A stretch of 64,000 nt of DNA, taken from assembly GCF_003987475.1 (NCBI RefSeq), contig NZ_PIQH01000001.1, positions 310,001 to 374,000 of the forward strand, written 5' to 3'. Under the pieces are notes generated by a model that ran no database searches, was not told the DNA's origin, and saw nothing but the letters and a program-made list of their open reading frames with translations. Below are positions 38,001-46,592 of the stretch, in pieces. The position numbers were made by a program, and so were the translations under genes. The first letter of the stretch is position 1. Every line of letters starts with the position of its first letter. Source of the DNA: Idiomarina tyrosinivorans (GTDB lineage: Bacteria > Pseudomonadota > Gammaproteobacteria > Enterobacterales > Alteromonadaceae).

Positions 38001-38107
38001 CACACTTTTATGTTCGGCTATTGGTTTGGCGGCATCAGTTTGCGCTTATGCGCCAGCGTCTAAAAGCCAAACTTGAGCGTTACAAACTGTTGCAACGGCC
38101 GCAGTAA
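35018..38107 (+). CDS. RND efflux permease 2 (AcrB/HAE family)
   Basis: A 1029-residue permease, clearly diverged from permease 1. Helix 4 has GMLVDNAVVVTESI and helix 10 has LILMGIVVNNGIVLVDYI, so it too carries one aspartate in the proton-relay motif. The N-terminal RFALKRPVTICML and the porter-domain YPNSSPAEVERLITRP are typical of the family. The end is basic (RQRLKAKLERYKLLQRPQ). It is translationally coupled to permease 1. Tandem RND permeases with one adaptor are known from MdtABC, where the two form a heterotrimer. Confidence 0.9.
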   Translation: MSAVSYAAALARFALKRPVTICMLSVSLLLLGLISSRLLPLEKFPGIEIPEIVVYTPYPNSSPAEVERLITRPLEESLSTLSGIKEMQSSSTTDASRIEIEFDWDASINAKSIDAREKIDAVKHLLPADIGRVLVVQFNTNDMPVFQLRISSQRDLSDAYDLLDRSLKKPLERVDGVSQVTLYGVEKRQIMIRLDSKALLQHHLDPETVLAQLRSQNFAINGGYVRTSSEKILLNPVGEYRSVNEIKQLPVAPHLVLSDIASIGFESPKQVEGRHLNRTYAIGMDVFKESSANLVDVAERAMQVVKEVGNDPAFQGVNLFVMQNTADDVKSSLNDLLNAGLVGALLSFAVLYLFLRNWATTLMVVISVPISLFITMGFMYAFGYSLNILSLMGLMLAVGMLVDNAVVVTESIQHERENGLTGEEATLSGTGKVAMAVIAGTLTTAIVFLPNIVGEKIDVTIFLEHVAVAICISLLASLIISQTLIPYLATRFAKYMGPKSGKKQKTVADRSTPTRYQRLLKWCIGHPRWTSFCALLLLASIAVPMSMVSGDQNNGAFNNRLFINYFLHSEYPITEVEQEVSRMEDYLFEHQQEFGFESVYSYYQSGQASTTVILPKDYRGDVNQLMEKIRKGFPDFVLSDPQFGWNQQNGGVRITLSGSSTDVLKDLSEQLVQSLSRVPGLTDVRSELADAQKELQVRIDRERALAAGLSTSEVAEAISLALRSVRLRSYRADENGEILLYVGFEHAYQESLDKLKLLPITQQGNRVVTLQQVADIRLAPRLGEIRRYDRQTAIAVGANLNDITLDEARERIGNALQNWQLPAGYHWSYDGSFRHQEEAENIMQVNMLLAVCMIYIVMAALFESILLPTAVLSSLFLSIVGVFWALLISGQPISIMAMIGILILMGIVVNNGIVLVDYINQLVNNGRHLEDAVIEGCQSRLRPILMTVATTVLGLVPLALGHTQIGGDGPPYAPMAIAIIGGLVFSTITSLVVVPHFYVRLLVWRHQFALMRQRLKAKLERYKLLQRPQ

Positions 38108-38137
38108 ACGAATATCGAAGAGCACACGGAAGCTGAC

Positions 38138-38893
38138 CTATTTGGCCAGTTTCCGTGCGTGCTGCAGGTCGTCCTCGGTGTCAATTCCAGGTGCCGGCGC
38201 AATGATAGCTTCCGCAACGTGAATACGCTCGCCATGCCATAAGACTCGTAATTGCTCTAGCGACTCCAGCTTTTCTAGTGGACTCGCCGGCCATTCGACG
38301 TAACGCCAAACAAATCCTGCGCGGTAGGCGTAAATACCAATATGGCGCCAATACGCGGCATCCAACTCACAGGCTGAACGCTCCGCGTTAAAGCGCTCGC
38401 GATCCCATGGAATAGCAGCTCGACTGAAATATAGCGCGTAGCCCGACGCATCGGTGACCACTTTTACCACGTTGGGGTTAAACAGCTCAGCTGAATCATC
38501 GATAGCAACGGCGAGTGTTGCCATTGGTGCTTGTCGCTGGCTTGCCAAGTTTTCTGCAACCTGACGAATAATTTCAGGCGGGATAAAAGGCTCGTCGCCT
38601 TGCACGTTGACGACCACTTCATCGTCTGCCAACGCTAAATGATCGATAACTTCCGCGACGCGTTCAGTACCCGATTGGTGGTGTTCAGCGGTCATCATTG
38701 CTCGCCCACCAAAGCCCTCGACTACATCGATAATTCGTTGGTCATCGGTGGCAACAATCACTTCCGCCGCGCCCGCTTGTTGGGCGCGTTCAACCACGTG
38801 CTGAATCATTGGTTTACCAGCAATATCTGCTAGCGGTTTCCCCGGTAATCTTGACGATTGATAGCGTGCTGGAATAACAACAGTAAAACTCAT
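38138..38893 (-). CDS. kdsB: 3-deoxy-manno-octulosonate cytidylyltransferase (CMP-Kdo synthetase)
   Basis: A 251-residue nucleotidyltransferase (E. coli 248). The N-terminal [16 protein letters not shown] is the CTP-binding signature; [14 protein letters not shown] near residue 93 and [10 protein letters not shown]-like [14 protein letters not shown] near residue 187 are also visible. It activates Kdo for lipid A inner-core synthesis. Its ATG overlaps the stop of the Trm112 gene by 4 bp. Confidence 0.96.
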   Translation of the reverse strand: MSFTVVIPARYQSSRLPGKPLADIAGKPMIQHVVERAQQAGAAEVIVATDDQRIIDVVEGFGGRAMMTAEHHQSGTERVAEVIDHLALADDEVVVNVQGDEPFIPPEIIRQVAENLASQRQAPMATLAVAIDDSAELFNPNVVKVVTDASGYALYFSRAAIPWDRERFNAERSACELDAAYWRHIGIYAYRAGFVWRYVEWPASPLEKLESLEQLRVLWHGERIHVAEAIIAPAPGIDTEDDLQHARKLAK

Positions 38894-39081
38894 AACGCCT
38901 CCAACTGCTCCGACGTTAAATGGCTTGCTTCATCAACAATTAATACCGGAATCCCGTCGCGCACAGGAAATGCCAACTGCTCACCGCGACACACCAGAAC
39001 GGCCGATTTTTCATGCCATTCCAATTTACCTTTACAATTGGGGCAAGCCAAAATAGCCAATGTTGTGTTATCGATTGCCAT
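38890..39081 (-). CDS. ycaR: Trm112 family protein (YcaR-like)
   Basis: A 63-residue protein. The zinc-type CPNC pair lies at residues 13-16 ([12 protein letters not shown]), a single further cysteine in LVCRGEQ, and the conserved [11 protein letters not shown] follows. Bacterial Trm112-like proteins often sit between lpxK and kdsB, as in E. coli. The molecular role is uncertain; eukaryotic Trm112 activates methyltransferases. It overlaps lpxK by 14 bp and kdsB by 4 bp. Confidence 0.9.
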   Translation of the reverse strand: MAIDNTTLAILACPNCKGKLEWHEKSAVLVCRGEQLAFPVRDGIPVLIVDEASHLTSEQLEAL

Positions 39082-40066
39082 TTTCTTTCCTTTCTATTTT
39101 AGTCGCCAAATGATGCGTGAGTTGTTCTGGAAGTGTTGCCCGAATCGGTAAATAAAACCAATTTTCGCCAGCAAATTTTTGGCATTTACCGGCATCTTTT
39201 TCGGTCATCACAATAATGTCATCACTGTTAAAGCGCGCAAAATCGCCCGCTTTATACGGGTAATGATCACGGAATACAAGCCGTTCTGAAATCTCGTGTC
39301 CTTGCTGCTCTAATAACCGGAAAAATCGCTGTGGGTGGCCGATGCCAGCAACCGCTACCACGTTCAATGGCGATTCTGGCGGCGATTCTTGATCGTCTAT
39401 TACCCGTCGCCACGGCAAAGCTTCCAACTCCATCACATAGCGAGCGAACGGGTGTTGGGCATTATTAGCGATAACCCAAGGTGCATCGTGCAAACGCCAG
39501 GCCCCTTCACGCAATGGTCCACAGGGTAATAGCCAACCATTACCGACACCGCGATCGGCGTCCAACACAATAATCTCAACATCGCGTGCCAGGTGGTAAT
39601 GTTGCAAGCCATCATCGCTGACGATGACATCAACCTCTGGGTGATGATGCAGCAGATGCTCCACAGCGTTGCTGCGTTTTTTATCAATCACCACGGGGCA
39701 ACCAGTGCGGCGCCGCAACAGCAGCGGCTCATCACCGGCTTGCTCGCTACTATCGTCTTGCGCGACCGAGAATGGTGTTTGCGCCTTGGCGCCATAGCCG
39801 CGACTAATAATGCCAGGGGTGAAGTCTTGCCGTTTCAGCTCTGCACATAGCGCCTCAACCATCGGGGTTTTGCCAGTTCCTCCCAATGTGATATTACCCA
39901 CAACAATCACCGGCACGGGGGCCCGATAACGCGTCAATATGCCAAGCTGATAAGCGCTACGGCGTAAACTACTGATAAACCAAAACAGCAGGGTTAATGG
40001 TAACAGCGGCCACAACAATGGGTGCAACTGCTGCCGATACCAAAGCCGTTGGATAAATTGGCTCAT
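39068..40066 (-). CDS. lpxK: Tetraacyldisaccharide 4'-kinase
   Basis: A 332-residue membrane-associated kinase (E. coli 328). It has a hydrophobic N-terminal helix (LLPLTLLFWFISSL) and the P-loop VGNITLGGTGKTP near residue 56. The DDGLQHYHLARD motif near residue 160 contains the catalytic Asp/His pair of the family. It phosphorylates the lipid A disaccharide at the 4' position. It overlaps msbA by 4 bp, as expected from the msbA-lpxK operon of other gammaproteobacteria. Confidence 0.95.
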   Translation of the reverse strand: MSQFIQRLWYRQQLHPLLWPLLPLTLLFWFISSLRRSAYQLGILTRYRAPVPVIVVGNITLGGTGKTPMVEALCAELKRQDFTPGIISRGYGAKAQTPFSVAQDDSSEQAGDEPLLLRRRTGCPVVIDKKRSNAVEHLLHHHPEVDVIVSDDGLQHYHLARDVEIIVLDADRGVGNGWLLPCGPLREGAWRLHDAPWVIANNAQHPFARYVMELEALPWRRVIDDQESPPESPLNVVAVAGIGHPQRFFRLLEQQGHEISERLVFRDHYPYKAGDFARFNSDDIIVMTEKDAGKCQKFAGENWFYLPIRATLPEQLTHHLATKIERKENGNR

Positions 40067-41823
40067 GCACCGTTACCAAATTGCAGATTATGCAGCTGAT
40101 AGTACATCCCTTGCTGCTTAAGTAACTGTTCATGGCTACCACGTTCTACAATCTGACCAGCATCCATCACCAGAATCTCATCGGCATTTTCAATGGTCGA
40201 CAAACGGTGAGCAATAACCAGTGATGTTCGGTTTTCTCGCAGCGCGCCGAGTGCCTCTTGAATATGGCGCTCCGACTCTGTGTCCAAGGCAGAAGTCGCC
40301 TCGTCTAGAATTAAAATCGGGGCATCTCGAAGCAGTGCTCGAGCAATCGCAATGCGCTGCCGTTGGCCGCCTGAGAGCATGACCCCATTTTCACCGACCA
40401 TGGTGTCTAAGCCCATGTTCATGTTATCGGTAAATTCGGTCACATAAGCTTGTTCAGCTGCACGCAAAATGTCGTCTTCGGTGACATCGCGCGACGCCCC
40501 ATAGGCGATATTGTTGGCAATGGTATCGTTAAACAACGTGACGTGCTGAGAAACCAATGCAAATTGGCGTCGTAAACATTTCAGTTTATAATCCTGAATA
40601 TTGACACCATCCAAGGTAATGGCGCCCTCTTCAACATCATAGAATCGGGTTAGCAGATTGGAAATCGTCGATTTCCCACTTCCCGAACGGCCTACCAAGG
40701 CTAACGTTTTGCCATGCTCCAACGAAAATGAAACGTCGTTTAATGCGGGTTCTTCTGCGCTGCCATAACTGAACGTCACGCCATCAAAACAAATGTCACC
40801 TGTCGCACGTTCAACCTGTTTACTGCCTTTATCGACCTCGACCGGCTGGTCAAGGATACTGAATACTGATTGTGCCGCGGCAATCCCGCGTTGGAAGTCG
40901 CTGTTTACGTTGGTCAGTTGTTTCAATGGCCGCAACAGCATAATCATTGAGGTTAACAAGGTAGTGAACGCCCCTGCCGATAACTCGCCGAGCATATCTG
41001 GAAAACTCGCAATAATGAGCACCATAGAAAGGCTTAGAGAGGCAATAAACTGAATCACCGAGGTGCTGATAACACGGGTGCTGACCAGCTTCATATTCTG
41101 CTGGCGAGTGTTGTTGTTAATTTTTGCGAAGCGCCCAGATTCTCGTTTTTGGCCTTCGTGCATAACCACAACTTTGTGGCCATTGATCATTTGCTCAGCG
41201 GTCGTGGTAACGTTACCCATAGCTGTCTGAATACGACCAGAAACCGTGCGAAAACGTTTCGAAACCACGTTAACCACTTTCGCAATCAACGGTCCCACCA
41301 CAAGAAACACCAACGATAATTGCCAGCTTTGGTAAAACATTAATCCCAAAAGCCCGACAACAAATGCCCCTTCTCGGATTAAAATAAGTAAAGCGCGACT
41401 GCTGGCTTCGGCGATTTGCTGGGTATCGTAGGTGATTTTTGAAATGAGATCCCCAGTAGAATGCTTGTCGTGGAAGCTCACTGGTAGCTTCATCATGTGA
41501 TCAAACAATTCCTGCCGCATTCGGGTGACAACCTTAAATCCTACCCAGTTTAGAAAATAGTTGGAAATAAAGTTGAATAAGCCGCGGATAATGAAAAATA
41601 CAGGTACGAAAATCGCACCATAAATCAAAATGGTAGAATCTTGTTCGGTTAAACCGTCATCGATCAAGGTTTCTATTTGAGAGAAAAAATAGGTATCTAT
41701 TGCGGCATAGCCTAACATGCCGACAATGGCAGTGAAGAATGCGGCACGATAAGGTTTTATATACTGAATCAGGCGTTTAAACGCACTATTTTTTGCGGGT
41801 TGTGATTCCATGCAATCCATCAT
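40063..41823 (-). CDS. msbA: Lipid A export ABC transporter MsbA
   Basis: A 586-residue half-transporter: six membrane helices to about residue 325, then the ATPase with Walker A VGRSGSGKST, signature LSGGQRQR and Walker B ILILDEATSALD, and the switch histidine in VIAHRLST. It flips lipid A-core across the inner membrane. Three close ATGs exist (41823, 41820, 41811); the last would give MESQPAKNSAF and none has a strong ribosome-binding site. It is first in msbA-lpxK-Trm112-kdsB. Confidence 0.95.
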   Translation of the reverse strand: MMDCMESQPAKNSAFKRLIQYIKPYRAAFFTAIVGMLGYAAIDTYFFSQIETLIDDGLTEQDSTILIYGAIFVPVFFIIRGLFNFISNYFLNWVGFKVVTRMRQELFDHMMKLPVSFHDKHSTGDLISKITYDTQQIAEASSRALLILIREGAFVVGLLGLMFYQSWQLSLVFLVVGPLIAKVVNVVSKRFRTVSGRIQTAMGNVTTTAEQMINGHKVVVMHEGQKRESGRFAKINNNTRQQNMKLVSTRVISTSVIQFIASLSLSMVLIIASFPDMLGELSAGAFTTLLTSMIMLLRPLKQLTNVNSDFQRGIAAAQSVFSILDQPVEVDKGSKQVERATGDICFDGVTFSYGSAEEPALNDVSFSLEHGKTLALVGRSGSGKSTISNLLTRFYDVEEGAITLDGVNIQDYKLKCLRRQFALVSQHVTLFNDTIANNIAYGASRDVTEDDILRAAEQAYVTEFTDNMNMGLDTMVGENGVMLSGGQRQRIAIARALLRDAPILILDEATSALDTESERHIQEALGALRENRTSLVIAHRLSTIENADEILVMDAGQIVERGSHEQLLKQQGMYYQLHNLQFGNGA

Positions 41824-41877
41824 TTGCTACGCAATATCCGTTATTCTAACCGCTTTCTTACCAGTGTGGCTAGCTGA

Positions 41878-44112
41878 TCACTCAAACCAATGCCGTTGGC
41901 TTGGTTCAGCGGGTGTGGTCAAACGCCAGTGCAAGCCGTCACTCCAAACCGTAATTTGACCGTACTTTCCACTATCCCACAGGGTGTGCCCACGTTGTTC
42001 AACACGTTGCTCAATCACCGCGTTGGGAAAATGAAAACGCGAGTAACGGGCACTGCTGTTAAGTACTACTTGAGGTGCTACGGCATCCAGCCACTGCTCG
42101 CTACTGGCGTTGCGGCTTCCGTGATGGCCAAGCACTAATAAATCCGAGCTAAGTTGGTCGCGCTGTTGACGCATTAGCCAATACTCGCCAAGAGCCTGCA
42201 AATCGCCAGGAATTAACATGGTGAAGTGACCGAAGCGTAGCTGCACAACGCAGGAACGATTATTCTCTTGCCAGCTATCTGGCAACGCGGTTACTGGCCA
42301 CAGTATCCTCCACTGCAACTGGTGCCAAACGCCTTGTTGCCCTTGTTGGCAAGGTGTCTCACTGGGTCTGCCGAGCCAGTGCAAATTAGGATAGCGTTGA
42401 GCTAAATAACGGTAGCCACCGCTGTGGTCAGTGTCAGTATGGGAAATCATCGCCAATTCAGGCCACAAACCCCGCGCCACCAGCCACGGATCGATTTCGC
42501 TAGCCGCGATGCTATAGCCGCTTTCCGCAGCCCACCCAACATCGATTAATAACGCTGCGTTATTGCGCTCTATCACAATCGCCTGACCATGGCCCACCGC
42601 CAGCAAGTGCAGTTTCATAACATCGCTTTGGCCCCACTGATTAACTGCTAAATAACCGCTATATCCGACGCTCAACAACAGTCGCCAGCGCCAATGTAAC
42701 GGCAAAAACCACAAACACCCGAGCGCTAACCAAACAATGTACCCTGAGGTTCTGCGATCAATCCATACCCACGACTCACTGGCCAAGTGCGCCAACCAGG
42801 GTTGTAACCACAGTAACGGTTGCTCAGCCAGCTGCCAAATAGCTGCGCTAGCACTCGGAAAAGCAAACGTGAGTAGCGTGCCGAATAGCGCCAAAGGTAA
42901 GGTAAAGCTGCTTAGCACGGGTAAAACCAGCAAATTGGTCAGTAACGCGATACTACTAACCCCACCGAATAAACTCAGTGTTAACGGCGCCATGCCAATG
43001 GTAAGGGTTGCTTGTAGGTAGACTAATCGCGCGACTGAATGAAGTCGCGGCGCTCTCCAGTAGCTTAAAAATAGCACCGCGACGGCTATTACCGAAAGCC
43101 AAAAGCCGCCGTCTAACGGCGCCAGCGGATCAATACATAGCATCAAACCCATGCTGCGTAGCAGTATCCGCCAACCGCTCGTTTTTAGGCCCAACCAACG
43201 GTGCATAAATAAGCAACTGAGCATGGTTAATGCGCGAATAGCGGAAATCGGAAAACCGGCAATTGCGGCATACCCAAACGCTATGGTTAAAGCCGCAGCT
43301 TCGCAATAGGTTCTTACTGGCAAACGCTCGGTAGCGGCGCCACACCAAGCGCTGAGTCGTAATAATACAACGTAGCCGAGGCGCAATACTAACGCCGCAA
43401 CTAATGCCAGATGCAAGCCCGAAATTGCCAGCGCGTGCGCTAACCCAAGCCGCTGCCATTGCCGTTTGAGGGTATAGGGAATGGCGTAGCGTTCACCGAT
43501 TAGCAGTGCCATCAACAATCCGGGTTGCTGCAATTCACTACTCACCAGTGCGCGTTGCAAACGTTGTCTAACCGAGTTGCCTGCGCGCAACCGCTCGGCC
43601 TGTAGTATTTGTCCGAGGCTATAAATGCGTTGGCGAATAAGAGTGCGCTGCGGCGCCTGACTCGGACTGTTATAACGCCGGTTATCGGCGCCGATTTTTA
43701 CCGTAAACCACCATCTATCACCAATTTCCGGCGGTTGTTGCGCCGCTTCTGCACGCCAATAAAACAGTGAGTCCCGACCTTGTAAGTCCTGCGCATGAAT
43801 CCGCCAAACAGGCTCCGATGCACTACCGTATTGCTCGCTAATGTCGGTTATCGTATAGGCTCTGGCAAAACGAAAGGCATGTGCTAAAGCGAATAAATTC
43901 GACGGTTGGGATAAACAAACGTTGCCATACCCCCACACAATACCGCACAATAAGCCCCCAACAAGCACACCTGAGCGCAGCGCTGGAATTCGCAGCATCA
44001 AAACCAGCAGCAATAAGCAGGCCAGTGCAATGCATCCAAAAGTGAGTAACGGCTGGTAAGAATAAAGTACCAGCAACATCGCGATAATAGCCGCAATGAT
44101 TCCACGATCCAT
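41878..44112 (-). CDS. comEC: DNA internalization competence protein ComEC/Rec2
   Basis: A 744-residue protein. The N-terminal third has several membrane helices and an OB-like soluble part; the Competence domain follows from about residue 215 (GLAHALAISGLHLALV). The C-terminal metallo-beta-lactamase-like domain begins near residue 505 and has SHTDTDHSGGY and LGHHGSRNAS, with metal-binding His/Asp residues. ComEC forms the inner-membrane channel for incoming single-stranded DNA, so the organism may be naturally transformable. It is separated from msbA by 54 bp. Confidence 0.93.
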   Translation of the reverse strand: MDRGIIAAIIAMLLVLYSYQPLLTFGCIALACLLLLVLMLRIPALRSGVLVGGLLCGIVWGYGNVCLSQPSNLFALAHAFRFARAYTITDISEQYGSASEPVWRIHAQDLQGRDSLFYWRAEAAQQPPEIGDRWWFTVKIGADNRRYNSPSQAPQRTLIRQRIYSLGQILQAERLRAGNSVRQRLQRALVSSELQQPGLLMALLIGERYAIPYTLKRQWQRLGLAHALAISGLHLALVAALVLRLGYVVLLRLSAWCGAATERLPVRTYCEAAALTIAFGYAAIAGFPISAIRALTMLSCLFMHRWLGLKTSGWRILLRSMGLMLCIDPLAPLDGGFWLSVIAVAVLFLSYWRAPRLHSVARLVYLQATLTIGMAPLTLSLFGGVSSIALLTNLLVLPVLSSFTLPLALFGTLLTFAFPSASAAIWQLAEQPLLWLQPWLAHLASESWVWIDRRTSGYIVWLALGCLWFLPLHWRWRLLLSVGYSGYLAVNQWGQSDVMKLHLLAVGHGQAIVIERNNAALLIDVGWAAESGYSIAASEIDPWLVARGLWPELAMISHTDTDHSGGYRYLAQRYPNLHWLGRPSETPCQQGQQGVWHQLQWRILWPVTALPDSWQENNRSCVVQLRFGHFTMLIPGDLQALGEYWLMRQQRDQLSSDLLVLGHHGSRNASSEQWLDAVAPQVVLNSSARYSRFHFPNAVIEQRVEQRGHTLWDSGKYGQITVWSDGLHWRLTTPAEPSQRHWFE

Positions 44113-44135
44113 GTGGCTTCCAAAGGTAGTAATGA

Positions 44136-44654
44136 ATGGCTAGAAAATTCATCAAACGGTTCATGCCCGATCACGAAAAGATTCGTCATCACAAAGGCTT
44201 GAAGATATTTGGGACGTTATTACACGATGCCAACCTATGGCACCTGAATCGACGTTCTGCGTCTGGTGCGTTCGCTGTTGGCTTGTTTTACGCATTTGTG
44301 CCGGTGCCCTTTCAAATGTTACTGGCAGCAGCAACCGCTATTCCATTGCGGGTCAATTTGCCGTTAGCCGTTGGTCTGGTTTGGGTATCTAACCCCATCA
44401 CCATGCCGCCATTATTTTACCTGTGCTACTTGGTCGGTAGTGCGGTTTTACAACAACCCCCTTCACACTTTCAGTTCGAGCTGTCATGGGCGTGGTTAGG
44501 TGAAAGTATCAGCACGATTGGTCCAGCATTTTTACTTGGCTGCGCCATATTCGGTACGGTGTCTAGTTTAGTGGGGTATTTCGGCATTCGCTGGCTTTGG
44601 CGTTATTCCGTCGTGCGAGCGTGGCGAAAACGCCACAACTCAACACGCATTTAA
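44136..44654 (+). CDS. DUF2062 membrane protein
   Basis: A 172-residue protein with a basic N-terminus (MARKFIKRFMPDHEKI) and the DUF2062 pattern: FAVGLFYAFVPVPFQM near residue 46, WVSNPITMPPLFYL near residue 84, and two or three further hydrophobic segments. The function is unknown; the family is often located next to comEC and the lol genes in marine gammaproteobacteria. It is divergent from comEC (23 bp between starts) and converges on lolE. Confidence 0.85.
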   Translation: MARKFIKRFMPDHEKIRHHKGLKIFGTLLHDANLWHLNRRSASGAFAVGLFYAFVPVPFQMLLAAATAIPLRVNLPLAVGLVWVSNPITMPPLFYLCYLVGSAVLQQPPSHFQFELSWAWLGESISTIGPAFLLGCAIFGTVSSLVGYFGIRWLWRYSVVRAWRKRHNSTRI

Positions 44655-44658
44655 CGCA

Positions 44659-45897
44659 CTAGCCTTTTTCATGCAATGCCTGAGCCGGTGCGACTTTGGC
44701 TGCACGCTGCGCAGGGTAAATGGTGGCGAGCAAACTCATCAATAAAGCGACAACGGCGACCAATAGACTGTCTTGCCATTGCCAACGCGACGGGATTTCA
44801 CTGACGAAATAGACATCGTCTGATAATACATGGAAGCCCCAAAGTTGTTCAGCCCACTGCAGCAGTACTGGTAATGATAGTGCCAGAATAGCACCAGCAA
44901 CGATGCCAATAGCCGTTCCCCAACAACCGTTTAACAATCCTTGCAGCATGAACACTCTGCGCACTTGGCGGTCTTTTAAGCCCATGGTTTTTAAAATCGC
45001 AATCGAGGCGCGTTTCTCTTGCACCGTCATCACGAGGGTTGAGACGATGTTGAAGCAGGCCACCGCCATCACCAAAATGAGCACCAGATAAATCACACTA
45101 CGCACCAACTGAATATCCCGATAGAGGTGCCCCTGTGTTTGCATCCAATGTTTTATGTAGACAAATTCTGGTAGCGTGTTTCCCACCCGACGCGCAATAC
45201 TCGGCGCGGCGAAAACATCGGTCACTGCCAGTTGAATACGGCTCACTTGCTGCCCTAGGCCGGCCAACTGCTGTGCCGTTGCCAAACTCACATAACCCTG
45301 TTGGTGATCTATTTGGCCGCCGAAGCGAAAGATTCCTGCAACGGTTAAGTGCTGCCGTTGTGGCGCTTTAAACGCCTGTTGACCTTGCTTTGCAACCATT
45401 AGCGTGAGGGTGTCGCCGGCTTGCAAATTCAGGCTCTCTGCTAATCCTGCACCAACAATGATGCTGTTCGGCAGTTGTTGGAAACGTTGCCATGTATCAG
45501 CATCGACATAATCACTCAAGCCCATTACCGCGTTGGCGCGTTGTGGATCCAAGCCCTGAATCTGCATACCGTAAAACTGTTGCTGTTGCTGCGCCATTGC
45601 CGTCATTTCGATGCTTGGCATCGCCGCAGTCACTTGTGGATCCTGTTCAGCCACAGCAACCAAACTCTGCCAATCATCTAACTGGCCATCGACCGCCTCA
45701 AAACTGACCTGCGGCACCAACCGCAGTAACCGATGCTGAAGCACATCGCCAAAGCCATTCATCATCGATAAGGCAGTGATAAGCACCGCGCAGCCAAGTG
45801 CAATACCGCCAATCGACGAGGACGAAATGAATGATAGATAACCGGAGCGCGTTCGGCTTTTGCGAAATCGCCGCGCTAAGCTGAACAATACACTCAC
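44659..45897 (-). CDS. lolE: Lipoprotein-releasing system permease LolE (LolC/E family)
   Basis: A 412-residue FtsX-type permease with one N-terminal helix (about 26-48), a large periplasmic domain, and three C-terminal helices (from about 270). ARRFRKSRTRSGYLSFISSSS precedes helix 1, with GIALGCAVLITALSMMNGF. By position at the 3' end of lolC-lolD-lolE it is LolE. The complex extracts mature lipoproteins from the inner membrane and hands them to LolA. It overlaps lolD by 4 bp. Confidence 0.9.
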   Translation of the reverse strand: MSVLFSLARRFRKSRTRSGYLSFISSSSIGGIALGCAVLITALSMMNGFGDVLQHRLLRLVPQVSFEAVDGQLDDWQSLVAVAEQDPQVTAAMPSIEMTAMAQQQQQFYGMQIQGLDPQRANAVMGLSDYVDADTWQRFQQLPNSIIVGAGLAESLNLQAGDTLTLMVAKQGQQAFKAPQRQHLTVAGIFRFGGQIDHQQGYVSLATAQQLAGLGQQVSRIQLAVTDVFAAPSIARRVGNTLPEFVYIKHWMQTQGHLYRDIQLVRSVIYLVLILVMAVACFNIVSTLVMTVQEKRASIAILKTMGLKDRQVRRVFMLQGLLNGCWGTAIGIVAGAILALSLPVLLQWAEQLWGFHVLSDDVYFVSEIPSRWQWQDSLLVAVVALLMSLLATIYPAQRAAKVAPAQALHEKG

Positions 45898-46592
45898 GCC
45901 ATTTCTCCAGCGCGATCTTCGACTAACTGTCCATGCTGTAAACGAATCACACGCTGGAGTCGTTGCGCCAACGAATTATCGTGAGTCACAACCACAAATG
46001 CTGTCCCCATCGCTTGGTTCATATCCAACATTAATTGATAAACGGTTGCCGCGGTATCATCATCGAGGTTACCCGTCGGTTCATCCGCTAAAATAATTTC
46101 AGGACGATTAACAAATGCACGGGCAATAGCCACTCGCTGGCGCTCTCCGCCAGACAACTCTGAAGGACGGTGCTGTGCGCGATGCGGCAAACCGACCTGC
46201 TCTAACAGTTCAATTGCTCGTTGTTCTGCTTGTTTGGGTGCGTCTCCAGCAATAAGCGCAGGCATCGCGACGTTTTCTAGCGCAGTAAACTCAGGTAATA
46301 AATGGTGGAATTGGTAAATAAACCCTAATTTTTTATTACGCCAATCAGCAAGAGTGTCGTTACTCCACTGTTCTATGGCGTCACCTTGGTAACTCACATG
46401 ACCAGCAGAAGCGCGGTCTAAACCACCCAGTAAGTGCAGTAGCGTACTTTTTCCTGAGCCCGAACTACCAACGATTGCCGTCATACTCTGCGCCGCAATC
46501 TCTAACGACACATCGCGCAATACCTGGACTTCACCAGAACCATCGCGGTAACGTTTGGCTAGCTTATCGCAAGCCAATAAAACTTTAGTCAT
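45894..46592 (-). CDS. lolD: Lipoprotein-releasing system ATPase LolD
   Basis: A 232-residue ABC ATPase: Walker [11 protein letters not shown] near residue 41, Q-loop [16 protein letters not shown], signature [14 protein letters not shown], Walker [12 protein letters not shown] and the switch histidine in VVTHD. The Q-loop sequence is characteristic of LolD. It drives lipoprotein release by LolC and LolE. It overlaps lolC by 8 bp and lolE by 4 bp. Confidence 0.95.
   Translation of the reverse strand: MTKVLLACDKLAKRYRDGSGEVQVLRDVSLEIAAQSMTAIVGSSGSGKSTLLHLLGGLDRASAGHVSYQGDAIEQWSNDTLADWRNKKLGFIYQFHHLLPEFTALENVAMPALIAGDAPKQAEQRAIELLEQVGLPHRAQHRPSELSGGERQRVAIARAFVNRPEIILADEPTGNLDDDTAATVYQLMLDMNQAMGTAFVVVTHDNSLAQRLQRVIRLQHGQLVEDRAGEMA

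Noticed and set aside
38108-38165. Intrinsic terminator between RND permease 2 and kdsB
   Set aside because: An imperfect hairpin (CACGGAA/TTTCCGTG) exists around 38122-38160, but it has no T-run on either strand.
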